A DNA stretch of 64,000 bases from Manduca sexta (taxonomy: Eukaryota > Arthropoda > Insecta > Lepidoptera > Sphingidae), in contig NC_051139.1 in the NCBI RefSeq assembly GCF_014839805.1, forward strand, positions 1,240,001-1,304,000, read 5' to 3'. Under the pieces are notes generated by a model, which was given only the letters and a program-made list of their open reading frames with translations, was not told the origin of the DNA and ran no database searches. Every line of letters begins with the position of its first letter. The stretch's first letter is position 1. A program made the translations under genes and the position numbers. Positions 13,610 to 25,840 of the stretch are shown here, piece after piece.

Positions 13610-13760
13610 TGTTCCAAAGCGTCGGTAACCTAGAAGACTGGTTCAGATTTTTGTGGCAGAGGTCACGGGTTCCATACCTCTGACTACATCACAACTGTAT
13701 TCCTTGTCGAATACGGCTTGTTGAAACAATGGAAGAAACTAGGCTATCTAAGAGTTCTTT
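13610..13760 (+). mobile_element. tRNA-derived SINE head (left copy, MITE-free)
   Basis: GGTAACCTAGAAGACTGG resembles an A-box region and GGTTCCATACC at 13668-13678 a B box. The right copy has GGTTCAATCGC at the same place. The body continues to GCTTGTTGAAACAATGG. In the right copy this body is interrupted by the MITE at 47896-48249; here the site is empty and reads GTATTCCTTGTC, with TTCC where the right copy has TTAA. Confidence 0.6.
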
Positions 13761-14392
13761 GTAAAAAAAATTAAAAATGTATGTGACTGTACTTTACAAA
13801 AAAAACGGTAATTATAAGCAGACAGGTGCAATAAATGCGAAGATTTATTTACTTTGCATTATAATAATAAAATACTTGTTTTCATTAATCGTTAAAGGAA
13901 CATAAGTATCGTGTTCGTTCAGAATTCCTCAATAATAATAATATGATAAATAAGCCGTAGATCTAGTAAATCGATATAATAACGATTTTATAATATTTTT
14001 AGTAACTTAAATTTTATTTTATCAACTAAATTTGAATTCTTGTGTCTTTAATCGCCAGATTAATACATTATACATATTTGTTTCTCAAATGTGCATATTT
14101 AAACACGTCTCGCAAAACTATCCATAATGCAAATAGCAAACATATTCCTCACTTCACGCTAAGACGCAAGTATTGTGTTTATTATCAACTACGCTCTACC
14201 ACTACACCCAAACTCGAAACATTTACGCATCAACAAACATTTGTCTCGTTGCACAGACATCATCTTTTATAATCAGAGATGGTCCAAGTGAACTTGTACC
14301 AACCAGCGTGTTATAAAGCGGTACTGAGCACTCTATTTAGATGACCGCATTTGGTATACCGTAATATTTTTACACATATCGCGTCCTACAGT

Positions 14393-14755
14393 TAAATAAG
14401 GTATAATAATAATATCAGCCCTGTATTATATACTTGCCCACTGCTGAGCACGAGCCTCCTCTACTACTGAGAGGGATTAGGCCTTAGTCCACTACGCTGG
14501 CCTAGTGCGGATTGGTAGACTTCACACACCTTCGAAATTCCTATAGAGAACTTCTCAGATGTGCAGGTTTCCCCACTATGTTTTCCTTCACCGTTAAAGC
14601 GAACGATAAATTCACAAAGAATACACACATGATTTTTTAGAAAAGTCAGAGGTGTGTGCCCTTGGGATTTGAACCTGCGGACATTCGTCTCGGCAGTCCG
14701 TTCCACACCCAACTAGGCTATCGCCGCTTAAAAAATAAGGTATAAATAAGGTATA
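14393..14755 (-). mobile_element. Full-length tRNA-derived SINE with target-site duplication, left copy only
   Basis: On the minus strand the element starts near 14742. It has an A box TAGCCTAGTTGGG (14708-14720) and a B box GGTTCAAATCCC (14664-14675), then the core and an ATT-repeat tail ending at about 14406. It is flanked by the 13-base direct repeat TAAATAAGGTATA at 14393-14405 and 14743-14755; a further partial copy, AAAAATAAGGTA, lies just inside the second. The right copy has a single such 13-mer and no element (47186-47198). This is a clear filled/empty-site pair for a young insertion. The 82-codon frame at 14464-14712 is only the SINE read through. Confidence 0.92.
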
Positions 14756-16399
14756 ATCCATTAATAACATAGAAAAAATAATGCCAACCTCTGCTTTTTA
14801 GTGTTCGTCTCTAGGTCCTAAAGTCTTGTCTAGAAAGTTCCCTACAAGCGCGGTTGTGTATCTGTTTGATGGGAATTGTAGTGAATATACTTACTCACAA
14901 GTATTATGAGTGATACAAGCCGGTTTCATTACATATAAATAATTTTAAAGCAATAATACAAACATGCCTGACGACGCAAAATGTATAATGTATGAAAAAA
15001 GCAATACCTATACTCGCTCACTATCATCAAAACAGTTGAGTGTGAGTGAAACGTGAGCCAAGTGTGAGGGAAGTACCTGCAAGGGTTCCGCATCTTCGAG
15101 CATTTATATTAGTTCATTTGACTTACAATTGAGAAATCTATTATTTGATTATAATACGAAATGGAACAAATATTTATTTTTGTAGTTTAACTTATTTAAG
15201 AGTCTATAGAAGAGCGCGGGTAAAAAACTCGCGTCTTGAGTTAGTTTCACAGGCTCTACGTGAGATGAGACGTAGACGGTTTTTTTTTCTACACACTACA
15301 ATAATTCTTATATGGTGAGACAAAAATTATCTTGATCTCGTGTCAAGTCTGTATGTGCCTGTTGAGAAAATTTCTTTATTCAATTGTGTCAGTGGCTATC
15401 GAGACCGAATTTCTACAAAAAGAATTGAAGGAACCAAACTGCTAACTAATAACTCGTATACTATAACATAAATCATCGAGTTTATAATAACCTGACGGAA
15501 CCCTAACACACTGGGACGAAATATAAACATTATAGCTTATCAGTACGGCTGACTACACACACAGTTTCCGCTTGCGTAACAGCCAAATCTGGTTTCTGAA
15601 TGATAGCGCATTCGATTCCCGGCGGGGTTATCAGTGGTAACATCAAGGCTGTGACATAGTTTTCTTTGAGCTGTATTATCGTTAGTACTTTTAACTGTAG
15701 ACTCGAACATTTATTAATGCTTGCTCTGATTGGTGCTCTGCGAATGATATTTACGAGATTCGAAAAAGATAATAATGTAGATTGTTTAGATGAACAAAGT
15801 GAAGCTATGTGAACATTCCCCAATGACACTCTTTTGTTATAGACGGTGTAATTATGGCGCATTGTGAGATTAAACATCTGTCTTTGAGTGATCATTAAAA
15901 AGTGCTGCATGTTTGCACTTCGCTCGTCGCATTCTGAGCAGATGTTAAATTTAACAATACTAGGACAGCAATGTTCTTCAAATAACTTCGCTTGTATCAC
16001 AAAATTGCTTTCACATGAATTAAGGCCAAAAGCTGATAGAGTTGGTATCCACCTAGTTGTACTCTTTTTAGGCCCCTAAGAACTTGCGCATGCTATGAAC
16101 TCAAAAATTGTTACAAGTTTAAATGTTGAACCTCAGTAGAGGCGGGGTGGATATACACAGTTGCCCTTTGGTGCGAGATTGTCTCGAGCGCAAGAGCGCA
16201 ACACAAACGCTGAGACCCTTACGAAATGGACAGACGCCCTAAAGGTCCCGAGAACTATTGCACATGGCGGAGTAGACAGTAAAGTACAAAATTGATGAAT
16301 GTAGCCAGGTTATAACCTCACGCGGTTTACGAGCTAGGTAGGCAGTGGTACTAGTAGAGCAATGATTATTTGTTATGAAGGTATTGGTCATTGGACTTG

Positions 16400-16612
16400 A
16401 TGGTAAATAGAGCCCAATTTAAACGTAATGCCGAGAACGACCGACGTTTTGTAATGAACCGAGTTATACCGGTCTATCTTAGTGAATACCAAACAAAACC
16501 TTCTTACTAGCAACAACGAATATTTTATTCAATACTCTTACGATTATCCATATTCCAATGTTTGAACTCAGGACTTCACGGCTTTGGGTTTCATTACCTA
16601 CTGGGCTATTGA
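16400..16612 (-). mobile_element. tRNA-derived SINE (left copy)
   Basis: The minus strand shows A box TAGCCCAGTAGG (16597-16608), matching the consensus, and a B-box region GAGTTCAAACATT (about 16556-16568). A body that ends near CGTCGGTCGTTCTCGGC follows. The partner is at 45358-45570. It is an old insertion shared by the two copies. Confidence 0.6.
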
Positions 16613-18458
16613 CTAATGGAGTAACCTTAACACAAATTCAGTCAACCTCTCGAGATGCAACGCTATCCGCCGCACGGAATTAGGTCAGCATTAGAAAGAG
16701 AGAGTAAATCTCAAGATAACTGTGGGAGGTTATCATGTTAATGTACTAATAAACTGGACGCTCCAATTGCGAATGCACTCCGAACCTCGCCCAATATTTT
16801 TTTATGACTTAGGTTGACGCACACATATCGCCTTGGTACAAAGGCCCTAAATAAAGTGTTGCAAAAATAGACTCTTTAGGTACATTATAATATTTTTTAT
16901 ATATAGCTAGCACAAAATTATCTTATCTAAAATCCCAATCAAGCAAAAACGATTTTTATTTTGAAAAATACTTTACTATGTCATATAATATAGTTGATAA
17001 TTATTTTGTTAGCTCCATAAAGGCTGCGATGTATCTTTTGGTAAACCAGACATTAGTAGATATACACTGGTTAAATCTGGAAAGCGATATAACAGAACGA
17101 GTCATTATATAAAAAAAATTACAAGAATGTATAAACTCAAGTTTCAGAATAAAGTGTGTTTTATGGACAACAATACACATAAGGCCATTTTTCACTGGGC
17201 GCTTGCTTTATTTTCGGGCGATAAGTCGAAGGGGAGTTAATGTGCGGCAATCCTTATATGCCGAGTAATTTATTACTAGGTTGCGTGGTAACACTGAAAA
17301 AGCGCTGTTTAATAAACCAATCTATTTTTATGACACGACTCCGCGTAAGAGAAATGGCTTCCATCTTAATGGACACTTCTTTGTTCGTCATCCCCTTAAA
17401 AAAACGATTTATTTAATTATAATCTACATCGTATGTAAACCGTAATCACATTTCTTGAAAATATCATTCCCAGTATTTACCAACTTTGAAAATAAAAGAA
17501 CAAATGAATGCTAGCGGAACACGCAAGTGGTTATTGCGTTACTACTATCGGCTAACCACTCATTTCAATTATTATAATACTTTTCACAATATACAAAAGA
17601 TATCCAATGACATAAGCTAAAGCAAATCTTGGAAACACTTCTCACCAAACCGACCCTGAAGGAAAAATAGACCAGCCATTCGAAAGGGGAAGGAGACCTC
17701 GGCAATTGCTAAAGAACGTTTGTAGAAACGTGACACAATCGCAACTAATTTGTACATCTGTCTTCATACTATATTCTCACAACAAATTGGATGAAACGAT
17801 TCCATTGAGATCAATAAAAGTAGAACATATTTTACAAGAATAGGTTTCCTTCATAAAGTGGCGAAATTTGCCGCCTAGTTGGGCATAAAAATACAATGTT
17901 ACAGAAACGCAACAAGAAGTGACGAATTCCTGCAACACTACATATTAGTGAGAGATTTCCGGAGGTCTAAATACTTCCTCTTACTCAACCCTATGTTTTC
18001 TTGTACGATGACAGCACATCTAATATTTGTCTAGTTTCGTCGATGAAGAACACTCAAAGTCTGGTGACCCACTTGCTTGTATGCAGATCTGTGTAACACA
18101 TTTGAGATAATACCAACAAACAACGTTGTAAGTTGTGACACCTCTTAACCAGGAGGGTGAAAGAAATTATACAACTGAACAACGAGAAAATAAAACCGCT
18201 CGCCCGATGTCAAGGGACACGATCGCACATAAACAGTAACAATATCACCCGAACTTTAAATTACAAAAACACTGCTTGGCACTGAACTACATTCTCATAA
18301 TGCCCCGTAATTAGTGACTAAAATTTTCTTTTAACTGGAAAAAGCAGTATAATGTATTATATTCCAATTTCATTCAATTATAATGCAACCTCGTGCAAAC
18401 GACAATTGGGCCGCGGGAGGGTGTAGATGTTGGTGTCATGATGTCCAGTAATTACACG

Positions 18459-18516
18459 GAGCATGATGTGTGTGTGCGTGTGTGTGTATGAGTGTGCGTG
18501 TGTGTGTCTGTGTGCC
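18459..18516. repeat. (TG)n microsatellite, left copy
   Basis: A TG-rich tract with scattered CG and AT interruptions, about 55 bases. The matching (AC)n tract is at about 43482-43534 with a different interruption pattern. The open frames reading into it are low-complexity artefacts. Confidence 0.85.
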
Positions 18517-18660
18517 GAAGCCACGTGCGCTCGGCTGATATTCAATACACTCGCCCGACGTTTCTAGTGTTACGTAAGGTAACGCCAACTTTCAATGTCG
18601 CCTCGGCCGACTGTCCGCCCGTCAGAGGCGCATGCGCTTTATGCACAATAAAACAAACAC
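18517..18660. promoter_or_regulatory. CpG-enriched island beside microsatellite (left copy)
   Basis: A roughly 130-base block with many CpG dinucleotides (GCCACGTGCGCTCGGC, CTCGCCCGACG, CCTCGGCCGACTGTCCGCCC) in AT-rich surroundings. It is well conserved in the right copy (about 43345-43478). It contains a CACGTG E-box and a CGTAAGGTAACG segment that could be a donor, but no TATA/initiator pair is evident. It could be a regulatory element or an unrecognised exon. The role is inference. Confidence 0.3.
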
Positions 18661-20986
18661 TGGACACTTGTTTTCTAATACGATATTATTTATCATTGTT
18701 TTACTATCAATAGCATCTATAATAAAAACACCTGATGATGAATGCTTGAAATTTCATGGAACCATTGTCGAAGAAAGTGATTTAAGGAGCAAGGGATAAT
18801 ATGTAAGACTGTCACTAATCTTGCAAACCATACACATTACTGCCATATTACCCATGTCTTCTGAGACTCGTTACGTTTATGTTTTCAAAAATTCCTTCAA
18901 AAAGATAGTTTTAACAATATTCCTAACGAAATGAGTGAAATAGTAAGTTACAATAGGCGTAATTTATTCAAACCAGGTAAGTAATTTCGCCATCTATCAA
19001 GCTCAGGATCTAAATGGCAGAGATGTTAATCGAGTTTCACCACCACTACAGCCCAGTGATCCGCAAGATAACTATTATAAATTAAGCTGAAAGTAATATT
19101 AATAATTTCTAAAATGATCGAGCAGATAACCTTTTTCACCCCTTTGTCACCCCTGCCGGGCTCGCTCAATTAGACTGCACATTAAACTGGCCTTTCATTG
19201 CTAAGCAGATTTGTAGAAAACATACCTATACATGTCTCATACATGACTCAATATGTAATCTATGGGTACATTATTCACCGACTTTTCTCCGTAATGTTCA
19301 AAATCCTCTGTTGTACCTTCGGCGCCTGTTGCACTAATCTGATGCTATGCGTCATCGAGTCATCGCCATTGTGTTTTTTTGACAATTGCATCATCTCCGG
19401 CTCATCTGACGTTTATTGATACATTGTCTCCGTATGATAAGCATCATCTTTTTGTATGTTTTTGTTACGCTATACTAATCTTATGTTTTCGAAAAATAAT
19501 ACGTCAGACTATAATAGCTTAGTGGCAGTGGAACAGACTGCCGAGGCAGACATGATCCTAGAATTCACTTTTTTACTGGCTGACATTTTTTGGAAACTAA
19601 ATTATAAATCAAGTAATTGCTTGGCTGATAGTAACTGTGTCGACCGTCCATAAACAGGTAAAATATTTGGAATTGCTAGACGCGAGATGGCACCGTATTT
19701 TACTAGGACCCCTGAGAGGTACATTTTTAGAAACTCTTCGCTGTCACTTACCTTTCTAGGACGCATGTGCTGTGCCCTGTTGTTCAGTTAATGTTAAAGC
19801 TCCAGTTGTTTTTGCCATAAATATATGGGTGTAGTAATTTTATTTGACCGTATTGAAATCTCCCCCAGGCACATCCACCCACACATCGCGCACGGCCTGT
19901 GCCCTGTGTTTAAGACTCGCTGTTTATCGCCAACTCGATACATTATTACGTTATGATTGACAGATTAATTTAGTTAGAGTTGGCAGGACCAATCCATATT
20001 ATTTCAGTTTTAGCATCGTTTGGATCTATTGAGATTTAAATTTTTTTTTAAAAACATTAACGTATAATTTTATTAAATAAATACATAAGTAGTTCAATGT
20101 GCAGTCAGTAACAAAAAAAGGTAAACTCATAAAAATTTTCAAATCACTTATATTCTTTTGTGTACTTTCTAATATTTTTATTCGTCATGGAAATAAACTA
20201 AGAGGGTGTAATTTTCATTTTGCTTGGTTATATGAAGTTTTGTAGTTATAAATGTATTTATGTTGGTGATTGTTCACACAGTTGTACCGTTCCGGTGGAC
20301 TCTTTCAAGTAACACCTCTCTTTTGCGTGGGGTAGGAGCTCTTTCGAAACTCTTTCGGCTTAGGCAACTGTCAAAATACTTGCATCAAACATCAGTCCAT
20401 AAAGCAATCAATCTCGAACAATGAATAATACAATATTGTTCACACTACGAGTGCGCGGGTTAACGCCAACGTGCCCTATCAGCGAGGACTACTTTCCACG
20501 GTCAACGCGGCTTGTGTATTGTCTTAGGTTTCGAGATTTCTGGACATTTCTGGCAGACATTGTGTAATAAGGTTAGTATGTATTTTACCACAATTACACA
20601 AAAGACTTGTTACTAATTTTACAGAAAATTAAAGCGTTTAAACATTCTTTTTAGGTTTTTTGATAATTTGAAAATTAAAGAATTCAAGAATTTAAAAATA
20701 TTTATGAAGCTAAGTACCACCATCATTATTTTCCCACCGTAATATTCTGTTATAACGTGAGTACCTACTACGATGGACTTACATATAATATAGTAGTTAT
20801 CTACACTGCTGCTGCTGTAGCAAAAGTTCAGACTAAAAGCAAAAATGTCTTCGTCAATGGACACGGACAATACCTAACAAATCTTTGGATATTGACCTTT
20901 CGAACTTTACATTAGAAAAGAAAGGTTAGAGGAATAATGATGTTGAGAACCTCTCAAAAAGAATATCAGTGTTGGCCCACATTCTT

Positions 20987-21649
20987 GCAGTTCCCGGCGG
21001 ATACTATCGTGTAGTACAAAGTATAATAATAACATTAATTAACAATAATATGTTTGCGGTTACGGGCGGAAATGGAATGTTATTAGAACTGTGTAAATCT
21101 GAAATGGGTCACGACCATGACACTATTTTATGTGAGCATCCTACGCAGCACCTACATGGCCCTTCTCCCTTATTCAATACAACTAAGTTAAGAATTTACA
21201 ATACAAAAAATAAAAAAAGAAGCATGTAAGCGCTGTTACTTTAATAATCACAAGGAATTATCATAATAAAAAAAAACAAATAAATCCTGGCTTACGATAC
21301 AACTGTTATGGATAAAATTGTGTGCTTTTAAAGAGGTTTATTACATGGCAGAGTTGTCGAGTCATTAGCACCAGGATAATCTCAAAATATTTCACTCATT
21401 GATGGTGTTCAGTGTAGAGAAAAATGGCTACGGCCTGACTCTACTATTTATTTTCACCACAACTTGAGCCGCAAACTCGCGAATGAATAACTCACCTGTA
21501 ATATTATGAACAGTACTACAGTTTCTATTAATACCTATTTTTACCTTGGGGCGTGTATAATCGATTCTGTGTTCCGTATGTCAACCGACTTCCACAATAA
21601 TGATGAGTGTGTGATGCGACTGCGCAGTCTCCAGCAAAAATAGTGTTTC
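20987..21649. other. Unique AT-rich sequence after left arm
   Basis: The first sequence of the contig with no counterpart in the right arm. An 86-codon frame (20969-21229) crosses the arm boundary and shows no recognisable protein features. I see no gene here. Confidence 0.55.
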
Positions 21650-22208
21650 GCAAATGTTTGATATTTGGTAGGCGTGTGCAGACTGCAGAGTGCAGCATGG
21701 AGTGTCGGCGAGTGGTGTGACGTATGGAGGAGGCGCGACGTGACCGGGAGTGCGGCCGCGCGGGAGCTGTGGGAAGCGGCCTTGACGCCGAGGAATGAAT
21801 CACGCCAGCGAAAGTGGGAGAAATGTGCCGCGCCCCGCGCCGCTCACTTTTACTTTCCAGTGTGGTGCAACCGAGCGCGGCGCCGAGCGGGCCGCGCCAC
21901 TCGCCCGGCGCCCGCGGCCCACAGCGCCGTCGCGCCGACCGCCGCGCTCCCACCCGCCTCCCGGATTACAGTGATACTGCAGTGCATCACAGGATTCAGT
22001 TTGAGTGATTCCCGTAACGAAAGCCGAAACCGGGTCGTCGATAAACGTTGTGCAACAAACAAGTGCGCGGAACTCGCGCGGCCTCGCACTCTCCCGCAGG
22101 AAGCTGTCGCAAGCGGGGAAGTGGCGCAAGCGCCGGGAAGCCGCGCGCTCCCGCATACACCCTGGAGCGCCCTGGCGGCACCCGATTCTCATCTCACATC
22201 ACACCCTG
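21650..22208 (+). promoter_or_regulatory. CpG-rich promoter and probable non-coding first exon
   Basis: The local composition switches abruptly to very high GC and CpG, for example GGCGCGACGTGACC and CGCCCGGCGCCCGCGGCCC, within an otherwise AT-rich contig. An initiator-like TCAGTTTG lies at 21996-22003 (A at 21998). The block ends at a strong plus-strand splice donor, CACCCTG|GTAAGACG, with the intron starting at 22209. Several overlapping open frames of 60-214 codons on both strands are produced by the GC richness; none has recognisable protein content. My reading is a 5' untranslated first exon of a plus-strand gene. There is no obvious TATA box, as is common for CpG-type or DPE promoters. 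Confidence 0.5.
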
Positions 22209-22900
22209 GTAAGACGCACACTAGTGACGCTTCCGAATTGTCGGAGAATGTACATGTAACCTTTAGGCGAGGCTGTGCGGTAGAAATTGCGCTCTTTCAT
22301 TCGCCATGACAAATTCTAAGCGTTAGAGATCGCAGTGAAGGGGACCGCCGGCCGCGGCGGAGGCACGAACACATTCAAAGCGAACTGAACTTCGGCTCGG
22401 GTGTCGGAAACGCAACAAATAAAGAAGTGAAATATCCAAGGACAATACAACTTTCAAGTGATTTCGCGCGCGGCCGACAATAAAAACTTCGTAACGCGGC
22501 TGCGCAACCTCTCGGTCTCACTTTCGACGCCGCGCTTTCAATATCTATTACAAAACGCGCGCCATGTCGAATTTTCCTTCGAAAGTAATCGTCTATAGAA
22601 ATTAGATTTCATAAATGACAGGTTGCGACATTCGATCGGTGTGCATCGTCCGCAACCGTCGTGGGTCGGAGAGACTCCGCGCTCTCGGCTCGCGTCGGCG
22701 CTGTCTTCCACTTGTTACCGTTCGACCAACTATCATCATTACTAGAACTGAAAGGAACACGGTCCAAGGCCAGTTGGATAACGAATTTTCGTTTAATATT
22801 AATAAATGGCAGGCACGGCCGATCGTGACGGATCCGGCGCTGCACGCGGATACCGAGTTGCTCTCGACACTTTCACGCGATCAGTATGTACGTAATTGAT
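22209..22900. promoter_or_regulatory. CpG-rich intron start / promoter-proximal DNA
   Basis: High GC continues past the donor, with blocks such as GGACCGCCGGCCGCGGCGG at about 22341 and GGATCCGGCGCTGCACGCGG at about 22830. I see no conserved frame. It is probably promoter-proximal regulatory sequence. Confidence 0.4.
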
Positions 22901-25379
22901 AGCCGAAACCAATCGGAATTATACAAGACACGATACCGATGATATAATCGATTGTGATAGACGAATTTCACGATGGATTGATATTTTGAAGAGTGTGGAA
23001 ACGATCCAAGAGTTTGATGAACACAATCACGCGACTCGCCGATAAACATCGGCAACAGTAAACGGCTCCGCACGAAATAGTCGCGATAATTGTAAAAAAT
23101 TTCACTCGGCTAACAAGAAAGTCCTTGGCGATAATTAATGATAAGTTAAATTAGAGCACCAATTTCATTTCTGCCGCGGTGGTAGGGCTGTCGACTATAA
23201 ACACTTTAAAATAAAAAACAAAGCAAAATGTATTTTTCTTTATAACTTTGTTTTTAAGAATTAATAAATTCTATTTATTATAGAATATATATTATACTTA
23301 AGGAAATTATTCTAGAGACAACTTCATTGGAAACATAAACAAACCTTTTTACTCGTTAATACAGTTGTTGTTCTTCCGACCTTATATTATAAATATCGTC
23401 AACCCTAATACATTTGTGAGTCACTTCCATATAAATACAGTTTCAAACGAGTATTTTACATTTCTCTTTCTAGTATCGAGATAAGTGTTGCGCAAGAGTC
23501 GACACTCGGGCGACAAAACACTTTCATTTTCAAACGTGAAGTTGTAGGCGTGTTAAATGTCAGCAATAAGATTTACGATAAATATTCGTGATTAGCTATT
23601 GACAAAGACACAATGTTAAACTTTCACCTCGGAGAAATGTTAGGCGAAAGTTCACTGCGTAAATCTAAAGTGATTTTTGTGAATCACGTTGTATGTATGA
23701 ACAGTTGGTCCCTACTCGCTTGGCTATATTTTGTGTATTACTTAAATCTGTTTCATGTACGTCAACTATCATAACCTTCTGAGGTTTTGTATAGTAACAA
23801 AAGATTTATTAAAATTTATATAAATCATGTTTGCACTTGGTAAATTTATTTATTTTGGGAGGCGCCTTTATTGCTTTAGTATGGGTATTGACGTAAAGGT
23901 ATGTTGAATTTTATATTCTAAACCTTGTACATTGACCATTTGTTGGCGTATAATTTAATAAATCTAATTAGTCATGGTACATAGCATAACACCTGACGAA
24001 TATTTTTAACTTACTCATAAATTTCAAAATTTATATTCCATATCTGCTACTAAATACATCATTTTCGCCGAAACAAAGCACAAATTAATTTTCCAACACA
24101 ACAATGATTTAGTTGAACACAGTCATTTCGCAAAAACGTGAACCGCCATTGTGTTGCAACGCGTATGAAAAGACCTGCTACATATCATAGGCGGATAGTT
24201 CAAAACAACGACTGTTCACTATTCATTATCAATACATTCATTTAATTCAACGCTTATCGAGTTTCCGCGTATAACACACAAGTAAGTAGATGTTGTAAAC
24301 GCGAGCACAACAATAAAAACTGCTCAACATCACGGCGCGGCCGGGAGCCTCTCACTTCGTTACAAAATTAAATTATAATAACAAAATCATTTCAAAAACA
24401 AGAAGCAATTAAAGCGCTTCACACAGACGACTTTACGTAAGCGTTTCGAAGAAATTCACCGAGTTATCCAATTCAGCTCATTAGACAATGAGGCTGGAGA
24501 AATGAAAGTGGAAAGCTGTTACGAATACGGAATCGGAGTGTCTGTTCGCGTTTCCAACTGCCAACTATCAAACACTACGCACACCGGATCACACTCACAT
24601 TATTTGTAAGCAAGTCAACGCCACTTCTAATCATCTAAAACTAATCCACTACTCTCATACCTGTGTTGGTATAAACTTAATATATTATTCATGAGCCCGA
24701 TACATTTATATGTAAACATAACAAGGACGTCCGATTTGTAAAAAGATTAATAGAAATGGATCTCTACAAATGTGTAGAGGACGAGATGAATATTAATTTA
24801 AAAATAAAATTCACCTTAGCAGTATTAATGTACCTACTTAAACAAACAGGGTTTGATTAAAGAATTCGTTAGGAAACCGTGCCGATGTCACGACGCTATT
24901 GAGCAACAAACTCCTTATAAAGACATAAATTGTATTAGGTTACATTATTATCCTGCCATCTTTAATGTTAAAGGTCAACGCTGAAATTATAAAATATTAT
25001 TTAAATATCCTTCCACCAAATTTCCATATACAGGATGGCATGGCGTGTCTCTGTTTTAAGAACTAGCGCTGTTGCGACCTACTTAACTTCATTATCTTTA
25101 ACGTCTTCGGCTACTGAAGTTGCACCACAATGTTTATTTCTCAGTGGCCACCCACGCTAAATACGTGTCAAATTGCTAATAGCATTATCAACTTTCGTTG
25201 CATCATCGTCATCGGCTGTAATTATAGTGTTGTTGTGGCCACCGCTTGTTATAACAATAAAGCTATGTATCTGCCACGCTCATTAACTAGGACGGTATTT
25301 GCTTTCGACCTGCTACGGCGTACTATCCGTCGCGTCATTCATATGGTCGTAACGGGCATGAGGCATCGCTAGCTGGAGT
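22901..25379. other. AT-rich sequence between two promoter-like blocks
   Basis: Mostly AT-rich, without supported exons, RNA genes or recognised repeats. If both GC blocks are alternative first exons of one gene, this is intronic for the upstream transcript and the promoter region of the downstream one. Confidence 0.5.
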
Positions 25380-25760
25380 AGTAAGCTCGGTCAGGGCGCG
25401 GGACGGGTGCGGGACGGGTGCGGGCAGGGCGCGGTGCACGACGAGGCGTGCATCGTGCGGCGAGCTAGCGAGGCAGCGAAGTAGGTAACAGCGGCGTAGG
25501 CGATGGCGGTACACATTACAACGTGCCGATTCATATCCAAGGTCTTTCCTAGTGGAAGAGAACGGAGTTTCCTGCGGCCGCCTATCTCTCGCACAGCGAG
25601 TCGCACGTGCACGCACAGTCGCGGGCCGCGCACTGTGTGTCGGTCCCACGTGTCGGTGGTCGCTATTCTTTGTGTAGATGTTTCCTAGCTAGGTGACGAC
25701 TACCGTTGCGGGCATCTTCTTTTTGTACGGTCCGCACTCTGGTGTCGTTTGACGGCGGAG
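25380..25760. promoter_or_regulatory. CpG-rich upstream promoter region with short tandem repeat
   Basis: GC-rich block directly upstream of the TATA promoter at 25777. At 25396-25435 it contains repeats of GCGGGACGGGT, about two and a half copies, plus GC-box-like GGGCGCGG motifs. The opposite-strand frames (104 and 80 codons) are arginine-, proline- and alanine-rich composition artefacts. Confidence 0.5.
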
Positions 25761-25776
25761 CCTCGCAGCGCTTCAT

Positions 25777-25840
25777 TATATAGGCGACGGCGATGCGCGC
25801 GTCTCGCAGTTAGTGTGTCAGTGGAGCCCGCGCGAGAGGT
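25777..25840 (+). promoter_or_regulatory. Core promoter: TATA box plus initiator
   Basis: TATATA at 25777-25782 is followed 31 bases later by an initiator-like GCAGTTAG with the A at 25808, the canonical spacing for a Pol II promoter. At +28 to +33 from that A the sequence is AGAGGT, five of six positions of the arthropod DPE consensus RGWYVT. TATA, initiator and near-DPE together in a CpG-rich block are persuasive, though no transcript evidence is available. Confidence 0.6.

Larger units (their letters stand above)
1115..20986 (+). repeat. Left arm of ~19.5-kb inverted repeat
   Basis: This whole stretch is present again in reverse complement at 40993-60451. I matched both ends and many internal points: 1115-1300 with 60250-60451, 3480-3590 with 57970-58080, 12047-12268 with 49330-49556, and 20971-20986 with 40993-41008. 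In 3480-3590 I counted two substitutions, and in 12047-12268 seven in about 222 bases. Differences also include transposon insertions and deletions. It contains several old SINEs and other repeats but no open frame that survives comparison between the copies. It is part of a longer contig that continues uninterrupted to 40492. Confidence 0.95.

Noticed and set aside
14464..14712. 82-codon minus-strand frame
   Set aside because: It is the SINE read as protein. The Pol III boxes and target duplication identify it.
15530..16000. 156-codon minus-strand frame, longest ATG frame in the left arm without unknown bases
   Set aside because: The right copy (46000-46400) carries a one-base deletion and other changes that break the frame, and the changes show no preference for silent sites. 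There is no recognised domain.
9408..18516. Telomeric or satellite arrays
   Set aside because: Only short TG/AC microsatellites occur. No TTAGG arrays or long tandem repeats were seen.
19198..19419. 73-codon frame conserved in both arms (also 42587-42808)
   Set aside because: The few differences are mostly amino-acid changing, with no domain and no splice context. Conservation simply reflects recent common origin of the arms.
20619..20870. 83-codon minus-strand frame with a similar frame at 41109-41297
   Set aside because: It has a 3-base indel and many amino-acid-changing differences between copies, and hydrophobic AT-rich residues typical of non-coding DNA.
21665..22309. 214-codon plus-strand frame and several antisense frames in the GC-rich block
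   Set aside because: Arg/Ala/Pro-rich translations open in several frames at once are expected from GC-rich DNA. The block is better explained as promoter and 5' UTR.
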